Below are positions 11,337-22,789 of a stretch of 64,000 nucleotides of DNA, one piece after another. The notes below the pieces were generated by a model that made no database searches, was not told the DNA's origin, and worked only from the letters and a program-made list of their open reading frames with translations. Both the position numbers and the translations under genes were made by a program. The stretch comes from Drosophila persimilis (taxonomy: Eukaryota > Arthropoda > Insecta > Diptera > Drosophilidae): the NCBI RefSeq assembly GCF_003286085.1, contig NW_020825313.1, forward strand, positions 1,054,001-1,118,000, written 5' to 3'. Each line of letters starts with the position of its first letter. The stretch's first letter is position 1.

Positions 11337-12418
11337 ACGAGGGGGAACGTTGTGAGTTTCTGCGGACACCGCAACTCTACAGTTATACCCGATACTAAGT
11401 CAGTATGGCTCTCCTCCGGCAGACGCCGCTAATATTAAACGACACGACAAAGAGTGCGTGCGAGAGAGACAGAAAATCAGTCTGAGCGTGACGTCGGGCG
11501 CTGCGTAGCCAGTGCAAATTGATTTGTTCCTTTTGGCTATAAAAATGACCTGATCTGATCCAGATGCAGCAACCGGATAGATATGGTCATTCTCTATGAT
11601 TCTGCGTTTTTAGTTTTCTCGAATCTGCAATATTGTGGATGCAACAGATTTTCGTTCTTTGTGGGGCGGATGGGGGTGGGGCGAAATTCTGAGATATACA
11701 TTTTATAGTGAGATCTAACAAAAGTGCGGATACCAAATTTGGTTACTCTAGCCTTAATAGTCTCTGAGATTTGTGGTTGCCCCAGGGGGCGGAAGGGGGT
11801 GTGTCGAAATTTTGACACAAAACGGTCAAGGTCCGATATCACAGGAGTGTGGATACCAAATTTGGTTGCTCTAGCTCTTATGGGTTCTGAGATCCTTGAA
11901 CTCATATTTTGAAATTGGTAAAACCGACCATGAAACCTGTGTGTTAGAGAGAGACAGAGCGAGAACGAGTGAAATTGTTTTCTTGATTCTGGCTATAATA
12001 ATTATACGATCTGGTTCAGATTTTGCACTCTAGAAGATATAATCATCTTCTACGATTCTGCGTTTTTAGTTTTCTCGTATCGTCGAAATTGTGTGGATTT
12101 GTGGATGCCACAGATTTTCGCCCTTTGTGGGGGCGGAAGTGGGCGGGGCAAAGTTTTGAAATATTTTTGTAGCAATGACATATCACAGAAGTCTGGATCC
12201 AAAACATCGTTGCTCTAGCTCTTATAGTCTTTGAGCATTAGGCGCTGAAGGGAACGGACAGACGGATGGACGGACAGACAGACAGGGCTCAATCGACTCG
12301 GCTATTGATGCTGATCCAGAATATATATACTTTATGGGATCGGAAACGATTCCTTCTGGACGTTACACACATCCACTTTTACCACAAATCTCAATACTCA
12401 TTTTGAGAATCGGGTATA
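11337..12418 (-). mobile_element. DINE-1/INE-1 copy D, long form
   Basis: A complete-looking minus-strand copy: AACGAGGGGGAACG at its 3' end (11337), then the terminal hairpin region, the GGGGGCGG blocks, the GACAGACGGA microsatellite (about 12255-12285) and the TATACCCGAT start at 12418 (seen as atcgggtata). In this copy the hairpin loop side is slightly changed (GTGAGTTTCTGCGGACACCG). Confidence 0.85.
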
Positions 12419-12939
12419 AAAATTGGATAAATTTGAATAAAAGAAGCTTTGAACCTAACATGAAGACAACTGTAATTTTGAATACCCTCATGCAATATAT
12501 TAATGTAATAACCGGATATATTTATGTACATATGTGTGTACATAAGATGTTTCATAATTGAATTAGAACATTTATGGGTATTGGCCATGAGAGTATTCAA
12601 GTGCGACACGCATCTACATTTTTGCTTTGCACATTCTCGTCGGAAAGCACGCGATTGACAAGGGATTTGAAATGTATGTAAAACTAATTCCAAATATAAC
12701 TACGAAGATTTATTTTATTTTATATATATATTCTCTTAGATCTTATGTTTAAATATATCATTTATCACAAATATATAATTTTTATTTAAAATCCCTTTTT
12801 TTATATGGGATAAACAAAGAAGTCGAGAATTGACGGACTTTACAACTGACAACCTGTTTAAAATAAGGATATAAATGTGTAATTATATTATTGTAATGTT
12901 TTACAATGCTACGTTTGTGGCAGTGAAAGTATCATTTAT
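12419..12939. other. Intron sequence, nothing recognised
   Basis: AT-rich. Includes ATATTTATGTACATATGTGTGTACATA-type low-complexity sequence. No gene or repeat was recognised. Confidence 0.5.
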
Positions 12940-12947
12940 GATAGCTC

Positions 12948-13295
12948 GCAAAGGAATCGTTTGCGAGCCTTTTGCGATATCATTTGTGAGCCTTTTGCGA
13001 TATCATTTATGAGTCGATTTTGATATAAAATTGTAAAACTAGATTAAGTTGCCACGAAAGGTAGCAGTAAACTTGTTTACAATAAAATACAAATTTTCAA
13101 CATGAAAAAAAAGATATAAAATAATATCAAAAGAAATATTTTTTTCGAGCCCAAAGCAGTATCAAAAAAGACTCATAAATGATATCGCAAAAGGCTCACA
13201 AATGATTCCTTTGCGAGCTATCATAAATGATATCGCAAAAGGCTCGCAAACGATGTCGCAAAAGGCTCGCAAGAAATAGTTTTTGCGAGAGTTTT
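12948..13295. repeat. Inverted array of GCTCGCAAA-type units
   Basis: Short units (TTTTGCGATATCATTT, TTTGCGAGCC) occur three to four times in one orientation at 12948-13025. They recur in the opposite orientation at 13165-13290, around an AT-rich spacer of about 140 bp. The unit is itself related to the 14117 array by the core TTTGCGAGC. Confidence 0.75.
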
Positions 13296-13394
13296 TTTTG
13301 GGCCCGTTCCCATTTTGTTCCGTAATAAAAAATATTTTTAATTTGTAATATGAAATGAATTTAATGTATATATGTAATATGTATGAACTATGTA

Positions 13395-13971
13395 CTAAAA
13401 TTTAAGTTTTTTTGCATCACTTTTTTCCAATCTGGCCTTCCGTTCCTGAGCATACTGGAAATATTTTTGAGTTGTATGGTCGAAATCCTGATCGTCGAGC
13501 GAAAACTTCTGTTTAAATGCATCTGTAGAAAATATAAAATATATTAAAAATTGGGGAATTACACAAGCTAAAATAGTAAAACTTACTTCGTAGTGCTAAA
13601 GTGGTTCGAAGTCCTCTTACACACTTTTTGGAGTCTGTCCCACGCCAGGAGAAAAACTTTCGAAATATTTTGCATATGATTCAATTTAACCTCAAAATCT
13701 CCAGTAGCTCTTTGCACGTGTCGAGCCTCTCCGATATATGTTCGGCTTTTTCTTTTGTAAGACATTTTATTTCTTTTATTAATAATGTACTTACCGATTG
13801 GCAGAAATTTCTTTTAAATGCGTAAGAGATGGTAGAGATGTTTAACTTAGCACTGCACAGTTGGACGAAAATAATTGAAATGACGGCGCAAGGAACGCAC
13901 GCTTTATTTGCACTTGTTTCTAATGCTCGACACATGTAAAAAAGGAAAAACATGAATGACTTTTCGACCAC
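13395..13971 (-). pseudogene. Spliced coding fragment of unknown identity, one in-frame stop
   Basis: This minus-strand reading frame crosses a 64-bp intron (13523-13586) with consensus donor GTAAGT and acceptor TTTTCTACAG. The last exon (13395-13522) encodes AFKQKFSLDDQDFDHTTQK, then YFQYAQERKARLEKSDAKKL and a TAG at 13395-13397. The upstream exon in the same frame reads KEKAEHISERLDTCKELLEI, is broken by TGA at 13681-13683, then continues KFFSWRGTDSKKCVRGLRTT. A second good donor (GGTAAGTAC) lies near 13795. Charged, helix-rich composition; family not recognised. It may be a host gene fragment captured by the surrounding element, or the element's own gene. Confidence 0.45.
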
Positions 13972-14116
13972 TAATCTGTCGACACGTCATCTGTCGAGAC
14001 GTGAACACAAAGCCGAAGGAGAATTGCCGGACCGAAGGCACACGAAGGCTTGCTTTTTTTTTTTGGCTTTCGACCGGCAGCACAGTCGCAGCGCACTTTC
14101 CTATTGTAAAACTCCC

Positions 14117-14390
14117 GCTCGCGAGCTCGTTTGCGAGCGTTTTGCCACACAAGAAGTAGAGCTAACTTTTGGCTCGCTTGCGAACTCGTTTGCGAGCGTT
14201 TTGCGACACAAAACCATATCGCTCGTACACAAGCTCGCTCGCGAGCTCGTTTGCGAGCGTTTTGCGACACAAGAAGTAGAGCTCATTTTTATCTCGCTTG
14301 CGAGCTTGTTTGCGAGCGTTTTGCGACACAAAACCATGCCGCTCGTACACAAGCTCGCTTGCGAGCATTTTGCGGAACTCTCGCAAAAGG
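14117..14390. repeat. 120-bp higher-order tandem repeat, 2.3 copies
   Basis: Two alternating units of about 60 bp (cores GCTCGCGAGCTCGTTTGCGA and CTCGCTTGCGAACTCGTTTG) form a 120-bp period. Cores start at 14117, 14237 and 14353, and at 14173 and 14293. The period is a multiple of three, so several frames on both strands stay open through it as 40-residue repeats. These are probably not real proteins. Confidence 0.9.
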
Positions 14391-14534
14391 CACGTTAGTT
14401 GGTTTGCTGGGAATGGCAAGACAAATGCGGGCTAGGCGTTAAACCTTCTAAAACGGATCTTTCTCTGAACGAGATCGCAGAGCAGAAGAAATCTATTCCT
14501 TACATGGGAAATTACAATTAAAAAAATTAAATTT

Positions 14535-14812
14535 TTTTTCGACGCTGCGAACCAAACCGACTTTTTTTTATAGACTTGGGGCTTTAAATTTGTTAAATAA
14601 CTAGATAAGATTATTGTTAAACATTTTTTTAATCTGGTATTTGTTTTTTCAGTGGTAGTGCTTTTTTTGCGTCTGCTTAAATTGCTATAAATCCTACCCG
14701 AACACTTTGTAGCTTAAGCGTATCATCTGGAAAATATTAAGCTTTCAAATTCAAAATTTAAAAATTTTCCCCAATTTTGACTTTGAAAACTTGGGAAAAG
14801 TCGAAATAAATC
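14535..14812 (+). mobile_element. MITE family M, copy 2
   Basis: Left TIR GCTGCGAACCAAACCGACTT. The interior has ACACTTTGTAGCTTAAGC, and the right end GACTTTGAAAACTTGGGAAA-AGTCG. Homologous to the copies at 5972, 33884 and 41332. Confidence 0.7.
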
Positions 14813-15496
14813 CCTTTTTTTTATGCTTTTGTTGTCGATTAAGGTATTGTTTGTTAAAATCTATGGACAAACCACTGAGGTGCAGCCGTTTTGACCAAAC
14901 CGTCTAGTGCCGTTCGGTACCTTCCCAAATGCTATTTCTATAGAAAAATTATGCTTGTGGCCAAATTCACCACACGTTATTAAAGTACAATGCACAAGAA
15001 ACGCGTTTGGTTAGTTGGTAAGCTAAAACTTTTGGCTCTCCGCCAATGCAGAGATAACACCAATTAACTGTAAACGGTACGTACAAACGTTTGCATATGC
15101 GGAAAAAAAAATTCGTACAGTGTGCCCTGAAATTAATCTGCAATCACAACATAAATCATAAATAAATCACAACGTATGTTATTCATTACTATTTGTTATT
15201 TAAAAAAAATTGGTTTTTAATTTTGTAGTAGTTTTTGGTGTTTTGAGTATACATATATTTGTACAATAAATACTACATATTCAGCCAGGCTCTGGTTTTC
15301 ACTTCCACAAAAGTTTTCCGATTTATCTTTGAATTTACATAAATTGGTGCTCCCTTGTTCACAATCCGCAGTATTGCTTCAAAACGAAAACATTTTCCTC
15401 GACGAAGTGAAAAGTAAACACTTTTTATACAACAAAAAGAATCTTAATTGCAAAAGTAAAAAAGTTAAGCAGGAAAAGGTGCAGCGTAGTCACACG
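14813..15496. other. Intron sequence, nothing recognised
   Basis: Mixed AT-rich sequence without a recognisable gene, RNA or repeat. The first 100 bases may continue the MITE-flanking sequence. Confidence 0.5.
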
Positions 15497-15872
15497 TTCC
15501 CTCACGGGACACTGGCTAATAGGCACCCACGCTAACAGGCTGGGGGCCCCACATAACGATTTTTGTCGCAGCTGTAGAGACGAGGAAGAGGAGGAGACAG
15601 TGGAACATCTGTTCTGCTCCTGCCCGGCTCTCAGCAGAAGAATGCTACAGCACCTGGGCTCAGCCTTTCTACACGACATCTCAGAGATGTCCAAACTATG
15701 TCCCAGGAGGATAGCGAACTTTGTGAGAGCATCTGGATGGGATAATTGCTGACAGGAAGTCTCACAACGCAGGAAGGAAATGATCCTATGCGGTATCACA
15801 ACGGGCCGAAACCGGCCTAAGTGTGACGGGCTCCGAGCGAGCCCGGCAGCCGCCTCAACCTAACCTAACCTA
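15497..15872 (+). mobile_element. LOA/I-type LINE, 3' end only (LOA-D)
   Basis: The reading frame begins LTGHWLIGTHANRLG and ends with a CCHC zinc-finger (CRSC...HLFCSC) typical of the C-terminus of LOA/R1/I-group ORF2 proteins, then GWDNC and a stop at about 15751. The 3' UTR ends in the short repeat AACCTAACCTAACCTAA (15856-15872). The rest of the element is absent (5' truncation, as expected for LINE insertion). Confidence 0.75.
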
Positions 15873-16799
15873 AATATACAGAGGTTGCATATAAAATGTC
15901 TTGATCTTCTTAACTTGCGTCGTTTTGCTTCAAAACAACCAATTGAAAAAGAAAGGCATTTTTATCACTCCGTATATTTTTTTTAAAACAACCAGGTCAG
16001 CTGTTTTTGTTTCCAAGAACCGATGAGAAGATGAAACATATCGATAGCAAAATTTGTAAAAACGGGAGCACCTAAAAACGTCATCCGCAAAAATAAATGA
16101 AAACCGGAGCCTGCTTGCAGTACAACTGCAACAGAATGTAGAAGAAAAAATATTGAATATATTAGAAAATATTATCCTTTATATCACTCAAGGATATGCA
16201 ATGCACATTTTTTTAAAATAATTTTGTTTTAAATAAAAAATTATTTTTTATAATAATTTTGTTTTAAATCAAACATTATTTTTTATAATAATTTTGTTTT
16301 AAATCAAAAAAAGTATTACTTTTGATTTTTATTGAAAAAATCAACAGTAAGTGCTACCTTTGATTTTTATTGAAAAAAAACCGATATTTTTGATTTTTAT
16401 TGAAAAAATAAAACGATATTTTTGATAAAAACTAAAAATAGTGCTAGTTTGTAACTTTTCAATACGAATTGGGAAATAATTGTTGAATTGCAATTTGTAT
16501 ATAAAAACTTAAAAACTTACGGTTGCTGTTTTTTTTTAATCTAAAATAATATTCAACAATGGTGGTTCTAGGACATTGGGCTGGCCGGAAAATGGTCCCG
16601 GTGTTAATCCGGTCGAGAATCGTTAGCACATCATGAAGGATTTTATATAAAACAGGGAGGCAAAATCCGTAATCGAAAAAAAAAAAAATTATAAATATGG
16701 TTCAGACTTGTGTAAATGCTCTGCATTCACCAACGTCAAAAAAAAGAGATAAATAAATAAAACAAAACATAACAAAATCAAAATTCCAAACACAAAGAG
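15873..16799. other. AT-rich intron sequence with tandem AT repeats
   Basis: No gene. Contains the tandem repeats listed at 16205-16425 and otherwise unassigned sequence. Confidence 0.55.
16205..16425. repeat. Two adjoining AT-rich tandem repeats
   Basis: TAATAATTTTGTTTTAAAT recurs about three times from 16215 at a spacing of about 40 bp. Then TTTTGATTTTTATTGAAAAA recurs three times (about 16320, 16358 and 16390). Confidence 0.8.
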
Positions 16800-18723
16800 A
16801 CCATTATCGGTGAGAGACACCGTTATGTCGCCCAAAGTGAAAAAGAAAAGAAAGAAAGTGTCAAAAACAGACGCTGGACAGCATTCAGTAGACAGCAGAA
16901 ACTATTATTCGCCTCTGCAAACACAATCACAGTTACATGAAGACATTGAGATTAGCGATAAGAATGAAGATGTGCTCGAGCAACTCATTTCTAAAAGCAA
17001 AGTGTTTGTCCCTCCGATAACAGTGCTTAAATACACAGTGGAGCAACTACAACTACTATTTGCAAAGAAATAAATTACTCAATACTCCATTAAAAAGATT
17101 TTAATTGGTATTAAGTTCCACTGTGTGGACTTTACAGACTATGAAGCCGCTTGTAACATGATGAAGGGCAAATTTCAATATTTCTCTTTTGCCGATAAAA
17201 AATATAAGCCCTATAAAGCATTGCTATCGGGTTTGGATAAGGAGGATCCCATTTCATTAGAAAATGATCTCATTGGACTTGGACTCAAATGACTGGATGT
17301 TAAGCTCGTTCAGCGAAAAGGACAAAATAACTCTGAATTAGTATTATATGTGGTCTACTTCACCAATAAAACCGTTTCGCTCAACGAGCTCAAAAGAAAC
17401 CATTCAGTCATCAACTATGTAAGATTAAAATGGGGTTACGAAAAGAGAAACAGGAACCAAATCACCTAGTGCTACAATTGCCAAATGTTTGGACATGGCT
17501 CAAACCGCTCCGCCGTCAAATCATACTGTTCAATCTGTGCAGGAAGTCATAAAACCACTGAATATCCAAGAAAAACAGCCGTGCCAGCTGTGCCAACTGC
17601 AACGGTCCACACAAAGCAAACGATTCCAGTTGCCCTAGCAGGATTAGTTATATTAATTTAAGAACTGAATATCAGCCCAACAGATTAAGACCAAATGCTA
17701 ACAATGTTTCTAAGCTGGAAAATACTAATACTTTCCCAAATACTCTTAACCAACCAAATTTACATGGAAACGCCACATGGGTAAGACCAGTCAATAATTA
17801 TACGCCAAATGCTAATGAAGAGCTATTTTCAATAGAGGAGATAAAGACGTTAACATTTGAACTTATAAGTAAGTCCAAGTCAGATCAATTTGAAGTGATA
17901 ACCTCTCTGCCTTGCAAGTTTCTTACATAATGTTAAATAATCTCTCAATTGTAACATGGAACGCCAGAGGCGTTAACAACAAAAAAGACGAGCTCTTCGA
18001 TTTTCTTAAAAGAAGGGGGAAAACAACAAAAACAAATTTTTTCAAATGATATACGTTTACTACTTAGTGTACTTACACTCCCTGGAAACTTTGTGCTGAA
18101 GGTGATTTCAAAAGTCGACACAGATTTTGGGGTTGTAGTCGATTTCTGCTATACGATTTCTTAATGTCACGTGGCTTGCTAGTCTATTTTCCCGATAAAC
18201 ACTCTTATGTAGCGCTAGTTCTAGAATTAAGTCCTCTACATTAGATATCTGTGTAACTAACAAATGCGAGCTACTAAGTGATACAACAGTAATCTATGGC
18301 CTTGGCTCAGATCATCTCCCAGTCGAAACTTTACTTTATTTAAGTTGCGATGTAATTAAAAGATTCTTCTACGATATCAAAAATACAAATTGGATTACAT
18401 AGACAAATTAATAGACGATTTTAGCTTGGTAGTTCTTACAGCAAACGATTGAAGTATCCCAAAGAAAGAAATCCGCCTAACACCAAAAGCCCTGCCGCAC
18501 ACATTTACTTGATTAAACTTAGAAATCGACACCGTCGAAATTGGTTGAGACACAGAAATAAAGCATATCTGGTAGTGAGATGGCTCAGCCAACTTATAAA
18601 TACAAAATTATCCGAACTTAGAAATGAAAATTGGAATAATTTTATAAGCTCGATGACAAAAATTCTCCCTTTTGGAAGCTAACAAAAGTTATCAAGAAGA
18701 AAACTGTAAGCATACCAATTTTC
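16800..18723 (+). pseudogene. Jockey-clade LINE, ORF1 and 5' part of ORF2 (split by CR1-1)
   Basis: ORF1 starts near 16825 (MSPKVKKKRKKVSKTD). It has a PRE-like segment (FSFADKKYKPYKALLSGL, about 17187-17240) and a decayed CCHC zinc knuckle (CYNCQMFGHGSNR; CSICAGSHK, about 17472-17557), ending near 17660. ORF2 follows with the endonuclease start MLNNLSIVTWNARGVNN (about 17932) and, after a deletion, LDICVTNKC and GLGSDHLPV (about 18245-18325), the SDH motif of APE endonucleases. The linker region continues to 18720 with RNRHRRNWLRHRNKAYL. There are several stops (for example at about 17071). Reading resumes after the inserted CR1 at 23281. It is a dead copy. Confidence 0.75.
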
Positions 18724-19301
18724 TTGGACGTTGGCATGCAATGACTGCATCTTTCAAGAGGCGATGCAGTTACTGCACCGTCAAGTGGCCCGTGTGAAAC
18801 CAGCAGAAGGCTGTTACGCGCGGATCCCAGGCAAAACGCAGCCCTCCTCCCGCCCAACCGACCGAGGGGCGCTGCCGCATGACGCTCGGTGCGTAGCCGA
18901 ACCGAACGCGAACATGCAAGAAAGATAGCGATTAGACTAACATTCGAGGAAAATTAGCACTAAACTTACTAAGAAACTAAGCATGCAACTACTAATTACT
19001 AGAAAGGTGTGTAAGGATTAGTAATTTAAGGGAAGAGAGGAAGAGAATTAGTGGTGGATATAATATGGTAGAGGGAATTATAATCCGAGCATAAGACCCT
19101 AAACGGTTCATGCAAGGAATAATTCGATCTACAAAGTGAAACGGTATACAATTCCTAGTCAGTCTAATAGGAATCGTGAAGTTTATGCGGCTCAACAGAT
19201 CAGGGCTGTCTATGTCACCCCTGATCAAGTTGTGCATTAATATCACACCAAGCATTTTTCTACGGTTAACTAAGGATGGGAGGTTTACTAATAGTAGTCT
19301 A

Positions 19302-21775
19302 CTAGTACCAGTTAAGGCCCCGCAGAGCAAAGAGTAAAAAGTTTTTCTGTACTGATTCTATACGGTCCTGGTGTACTTTGTACTGAGGGCACCATACACA
19401 GGAGCCGTATTCTAAGATCGGACGAACAAGCGAGGTATAGAGAGTCTTTGTTATATAGGGGTCGTCAAATTCCTTTGACCACCTCTTTATAAACCCAAGC
19501 ACGCCCATGGGCTTATTTACCATGGTAGAAATGTGTTCGGAAAACTTTAACTTGGGGTCTAACATAACACCCAGATCATCCACCAGGGTAATTCTCTCAA
19601 GAGAACCACCAAATAGGGTGTATGGAGCCAACAAAGGGCTAGAACGATGAAATGTCATAACTTTGCATTTCGAGGCATTAAGGTGTAACAAGTTTGCACA
19701 ACACCATGACTGAAAACTATTGAGATCGGATTGCAAGCGAGAATGAAATGAAATGTCCTTGTACTGGACACAAAGTTTAACACCATCCGCATACATAAGT
19801 ACTCGGGAGTATGTTAATACTGAAGGCAAGTCATTAATAAAGAGTGTGAAGAGTAAGGGGCCTAGATGGCTGCCCTGTGGTACTCCCGAAGAAACCTTTA
19901 CTGGTAAAGAGAGGGAGTTTTTGAAGAGGACTCTTTGAGACCTAGAACAAAGATAGCTAGAAATCCATCTCAGGAGGTTGGGCGGAAAGCCTAAAAGGTC
20001 AAGTTTATGTGCTAAAAGGGAATGGTTTACAGAGTCGAATGCTTTACTAAAGTCGGTGTAAATAACATCCGTCTGTAAGTTACCTTGAAAGCCTTTAATA
20101 ATGAAAGAGGTAAACTCTAACAAGTTCGTGGTGGTTGATCGCCGCCTTATAAATCCATGCTGAGTTGGAGATATAAGTGACCTGCAGAGATGTTTTAAGT
20201 GCGGAGTTAAAACCTTCTCAAACATTTTAGGAATAGCGGATAACTTTGCTATACCTCTATAATTTTTTGCATCAGACTTGCTACCTTTTTTATGGAGAGG
20301 AATTATAAACGATTCCTTCCAGATTGGGGGGAAGCAAGAGGAATCAATGGACAGGGCTAATAGTTTAAGCAATGGTCCACACAGAGCCTCGGCGCAGTAC
20401 CTGTGTACACAACCTGGAACCCCGTCTGGACCCGGTGAAAACACCGGCTTAACTAGTCGAAGATCATGAAGTGGGAAATATTCATTTAACAAGGGACTGA
20501 AAATGCCGTTTGACCTCGGTAATCCGTATGGGTACGGTTGACCAGAGTAGCTTTCCTCAGAATAGGTGGTTTGGAAAAACTGGGCAAAAAGATCGCCAAT
20601 TGCCTGATCATTATTTGCCGACGTATTACAAAATGATAGCGAGGATGGGTGTGCGGACGTTCTACGCTTACTGTTTACGAAGCAGTAGAACTGTTTAGGG
20701 TCCTGAGAAAAACGTATCCTGCAACGAGATAGGTAGTTCTTATAGCATTGAGCATTAAGAACTGAAAAGTTTGACCGAGCTATTAAATAACGAGAGTGAG
20801 AAGTAGGAGAGCCCACTTCTTGGAATTTTTTATAAAGTCTTGATTTTAAGTTTTTTAGACTGGATAACTCTTTGGTAAACCAAGGGGGTTTTCCAGATCT
20901 AATCGGACAAGAAAGCGGGACACAAGAATCAAAAAATGTGCCAAGAGCATTGTAAAAAATGTTTGTGCCTTTTGTGACATCAGTGCACAAGTACAAAGCG
21001 GACCAATCAAAATCCCTAATTAGGTTATTAAGCTTCGCAAACTCGGCTTTACGAAAGCAGCGGACACGTTCAGGTAGTCTACTCGACCGATCCAATACAG
21101 TTGGTCCTATATCTAGCGACACCTCGAAAGTAGGGTGGTAGGCGTCTTCAGGTATAGTGAGCGGAAGGGCTCGGGTTAACAACACTATGGTCGGATCCGA
21201 TACAAAGCATAGATCAAGCAATCGACCCAAGGAATTTTTCACATGATTGACTTGAGACAGGGACAGGTCAAGCAAGCCGTCAACAAAGTCATGTCGTGAC
21301 ATGGGCACTAGGATACTAGACTCGTTTACCGAAGACCAAACAGTTCCTGGCAAGTTGAAGTCACCAAGAACTATCATACGATCTTTATCAGATAGCGAGG
21401 AAGAAACAGCGGTTAAAGCGGACAAGTGCTGCTCATAAATTGAAATATCCGAAGAAGGTGGGATATACGAGCAAGTAATGAATATAGCGAAAGCAGGAAG
21501 AATCAGTTTTACACACAGGAATTCCAGTTCCTGTTGAATTTGGACTGTGAAGTGTTCTGACGTGAAGTAAGAGTCCACTGCAATTAGAACCCCTCCTGCA
21601 CGTCGAGACGAACGGTCCTTTCTAAAAGTTGTGTACCGACCTGCCTAAACCTCGGAACTAAGCATGTCCGGCTTTAACCAGGTTTCAGTAAACACAATAA
21701 CGTGGGAAGCAAATGCAACACTATCCCGGAAAAGAATGCTGAGCTTACTACGCAAGCCTCTTACATTCTGATAGG
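19302..21775 (-). pseudogene. CR1-1 ORF2: APE endonuclease and reverse transcriptase
   Basis: The endonuclease part shows FTETWL (catalytic Glu region), VLGDFNLPGTVW, and the linker. The RT part has YTDFSKAFDSVNHS (motif A Asp, about 20030), GVPQGSHLGPLL (motif B) and MYADGVKL (motif C, about 19780-19800). Motif C should read F/YADD. Here the second Asp is Gly (codon at about 19783-19785), so the polymerase should be inactive. A TAG at 21645-21647 also breaks the endonuclease region. The thumb ends in the usual region with YGSCVWCPQY and RIESVQKNF. From 21578 to 19302 the frame is otherwise open. Confidence 0.85.
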
Positions 21776-21790
21776 TTACTAAAAGAGAAG

Positions 21791-22789
21791 TTAGTTTTTT
21801 GGAAAGGTGGAAGCAAGACGGGAAGTTGAGGTTGAGGGTGGCACACTGGATAGATTTGGAAGGGATTTGGGGGGCCTATTCTTCTTCTTAGCCTTAAACT
21901 CCTTCACCACCAAATGCTCCGGCCAAAATTTGGCGGAGCAAATGGTGTCAAATTGAGTTGGGGAGATGCTTATCTTAAACGAGGCTATCTCCCTGGCATA
22001 AGAGAAGTTAAATTTCCCCACCTTTAAACCCACGGCTTTTATTTTGCTTTGAATAAAAGCAATTACATCATTAGATGTGAGGTCAGGGGCCAGCCGTGAA
22101 ACAAAAACTTGTCGTTTTGGTGGGACTCCCACCAGTGGTTTAGTCACCACAGGCCTAGTACCTGTGGTGGCAATATCCGGAGGTCCGGAACGTCTATTTA
22201 CTGGTGGGATCGGGATAGACGGGACAACTAGCGAACTTGCGGACACCACGGACACGGACGCTGCAGACGTACTTGGCTGCACATTCTCCGAGGCGATGAA
22301 TTCGGCTACCGAATCTGCATCGCCAGCAGCTGTCGTTGCCTTTGGAGTGGCAAACGAGATCAACTACTGCACACTTGGAGTGGTCGGAGTCAGTTTTTCG
22401 GCGGCGCACGGCTGAGCGACGGTTGGCACTTGCAGATCCCGCGGAGTGACCTTTTTGCGCCTCGGAGACTCATTCAGCAGTTTTAAACCGCTAAACTGAG
22501 CCTCCATGGCTAGGAGCCGATCGTATTAGTTTTTAAAACCAACGGTCAGCTCCTTAAAGCCACTCCGCGTCTGCCTCATAAAAGCTACCATGTCTTTCTC
22601 CACCGCACGGCATGCCTCGCAACTGTAGTGCAAACCATTACGCTTTGAAATGGCATCACTCACAAGGCCAGAAAATCCAGCGCATTTTGCGTTCACTACG
22701 CTGTCGCAGAGCCAGCAGGGGATAATCGGTTGATCGTGGGTGATCTGCTTATTGCATGATTTTTTGGCACATACAACAGAAAACTCCAT
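21791..22789 (-). pseudogene. CR1-1 ORF1: PHD-like finger plus RRM-like domain
   Basis: The N-terminus (MEFSVVCAKKSCNKQITHD) starts a Cys-rich PHD-like finger (CWLCDSVVNAKCAGF, CEAC). Its His position reads Asn here (NAKC), while CR1-2 keeps HAKC. After a TAA at 22526-22528 and a TAG at 22364-22366 the frame continues with Ser/Thr/Pro-rich sequence, then RQVFVSRLAPDLTSNDVIAF, a likely RRM-type nucleic-acid-binding domain. CR1 ORF1 proteins bind the element RNA. It ends at LASTFPKN. Confidence 0.8.

Larger units (their letters stand above)
12940..14400. mobile_element. Candidate foldback-like element with GCTCGCAAA arrays
   Basis: Arrays of a TTTGCGAGC / GCTCGCAAA motif bound this interval. 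The left array (12948-13025) is repeated in inverted orientation at 13165-13290, for example GATATCGCAAAAGGCTC. The right array (14117-14390) is an ordered 120-bp repeat. Between them lies a minus-strand spliced coding fragment (13395-13971). The composition differs from the surrounding AT-rich intron. Foldback elements with long modular inverted arrays are known in Drosophila. Grouping these pieces into one element is inference. Confidence 0.5.

Noticed and set aside
14117-14390. CRISPR-like array of spaced repeats
   Set aside because: The units are directly adjoining, diverge like a tandem duplication and lie in an animal intron. There are no unique spacers.
13952-14442. Overlapping open frames on both strands with Arg/Glu/Leu repeats
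   Set aside because: They are by-products of a 120-bp tandem repeat whose period is a multiple of three. There is no start context, and frames are open on both strands at once.
15853-15872. CCTAA repeats as an interstitial telomeric sequence
   Set aside because: Flies lack such telomere repeats, and the tract sits exactly at the 3' end of a LOA-type LINE. The same tail marks 26680 and 42058.
22077-22415. Open frame antisense to CR1-1 ORF1 (and its partner at 45156-45494)
   Set aside because: Both are antisense shadows of the ORF1 coding sequence and occur in both copies only because the copies are alike.
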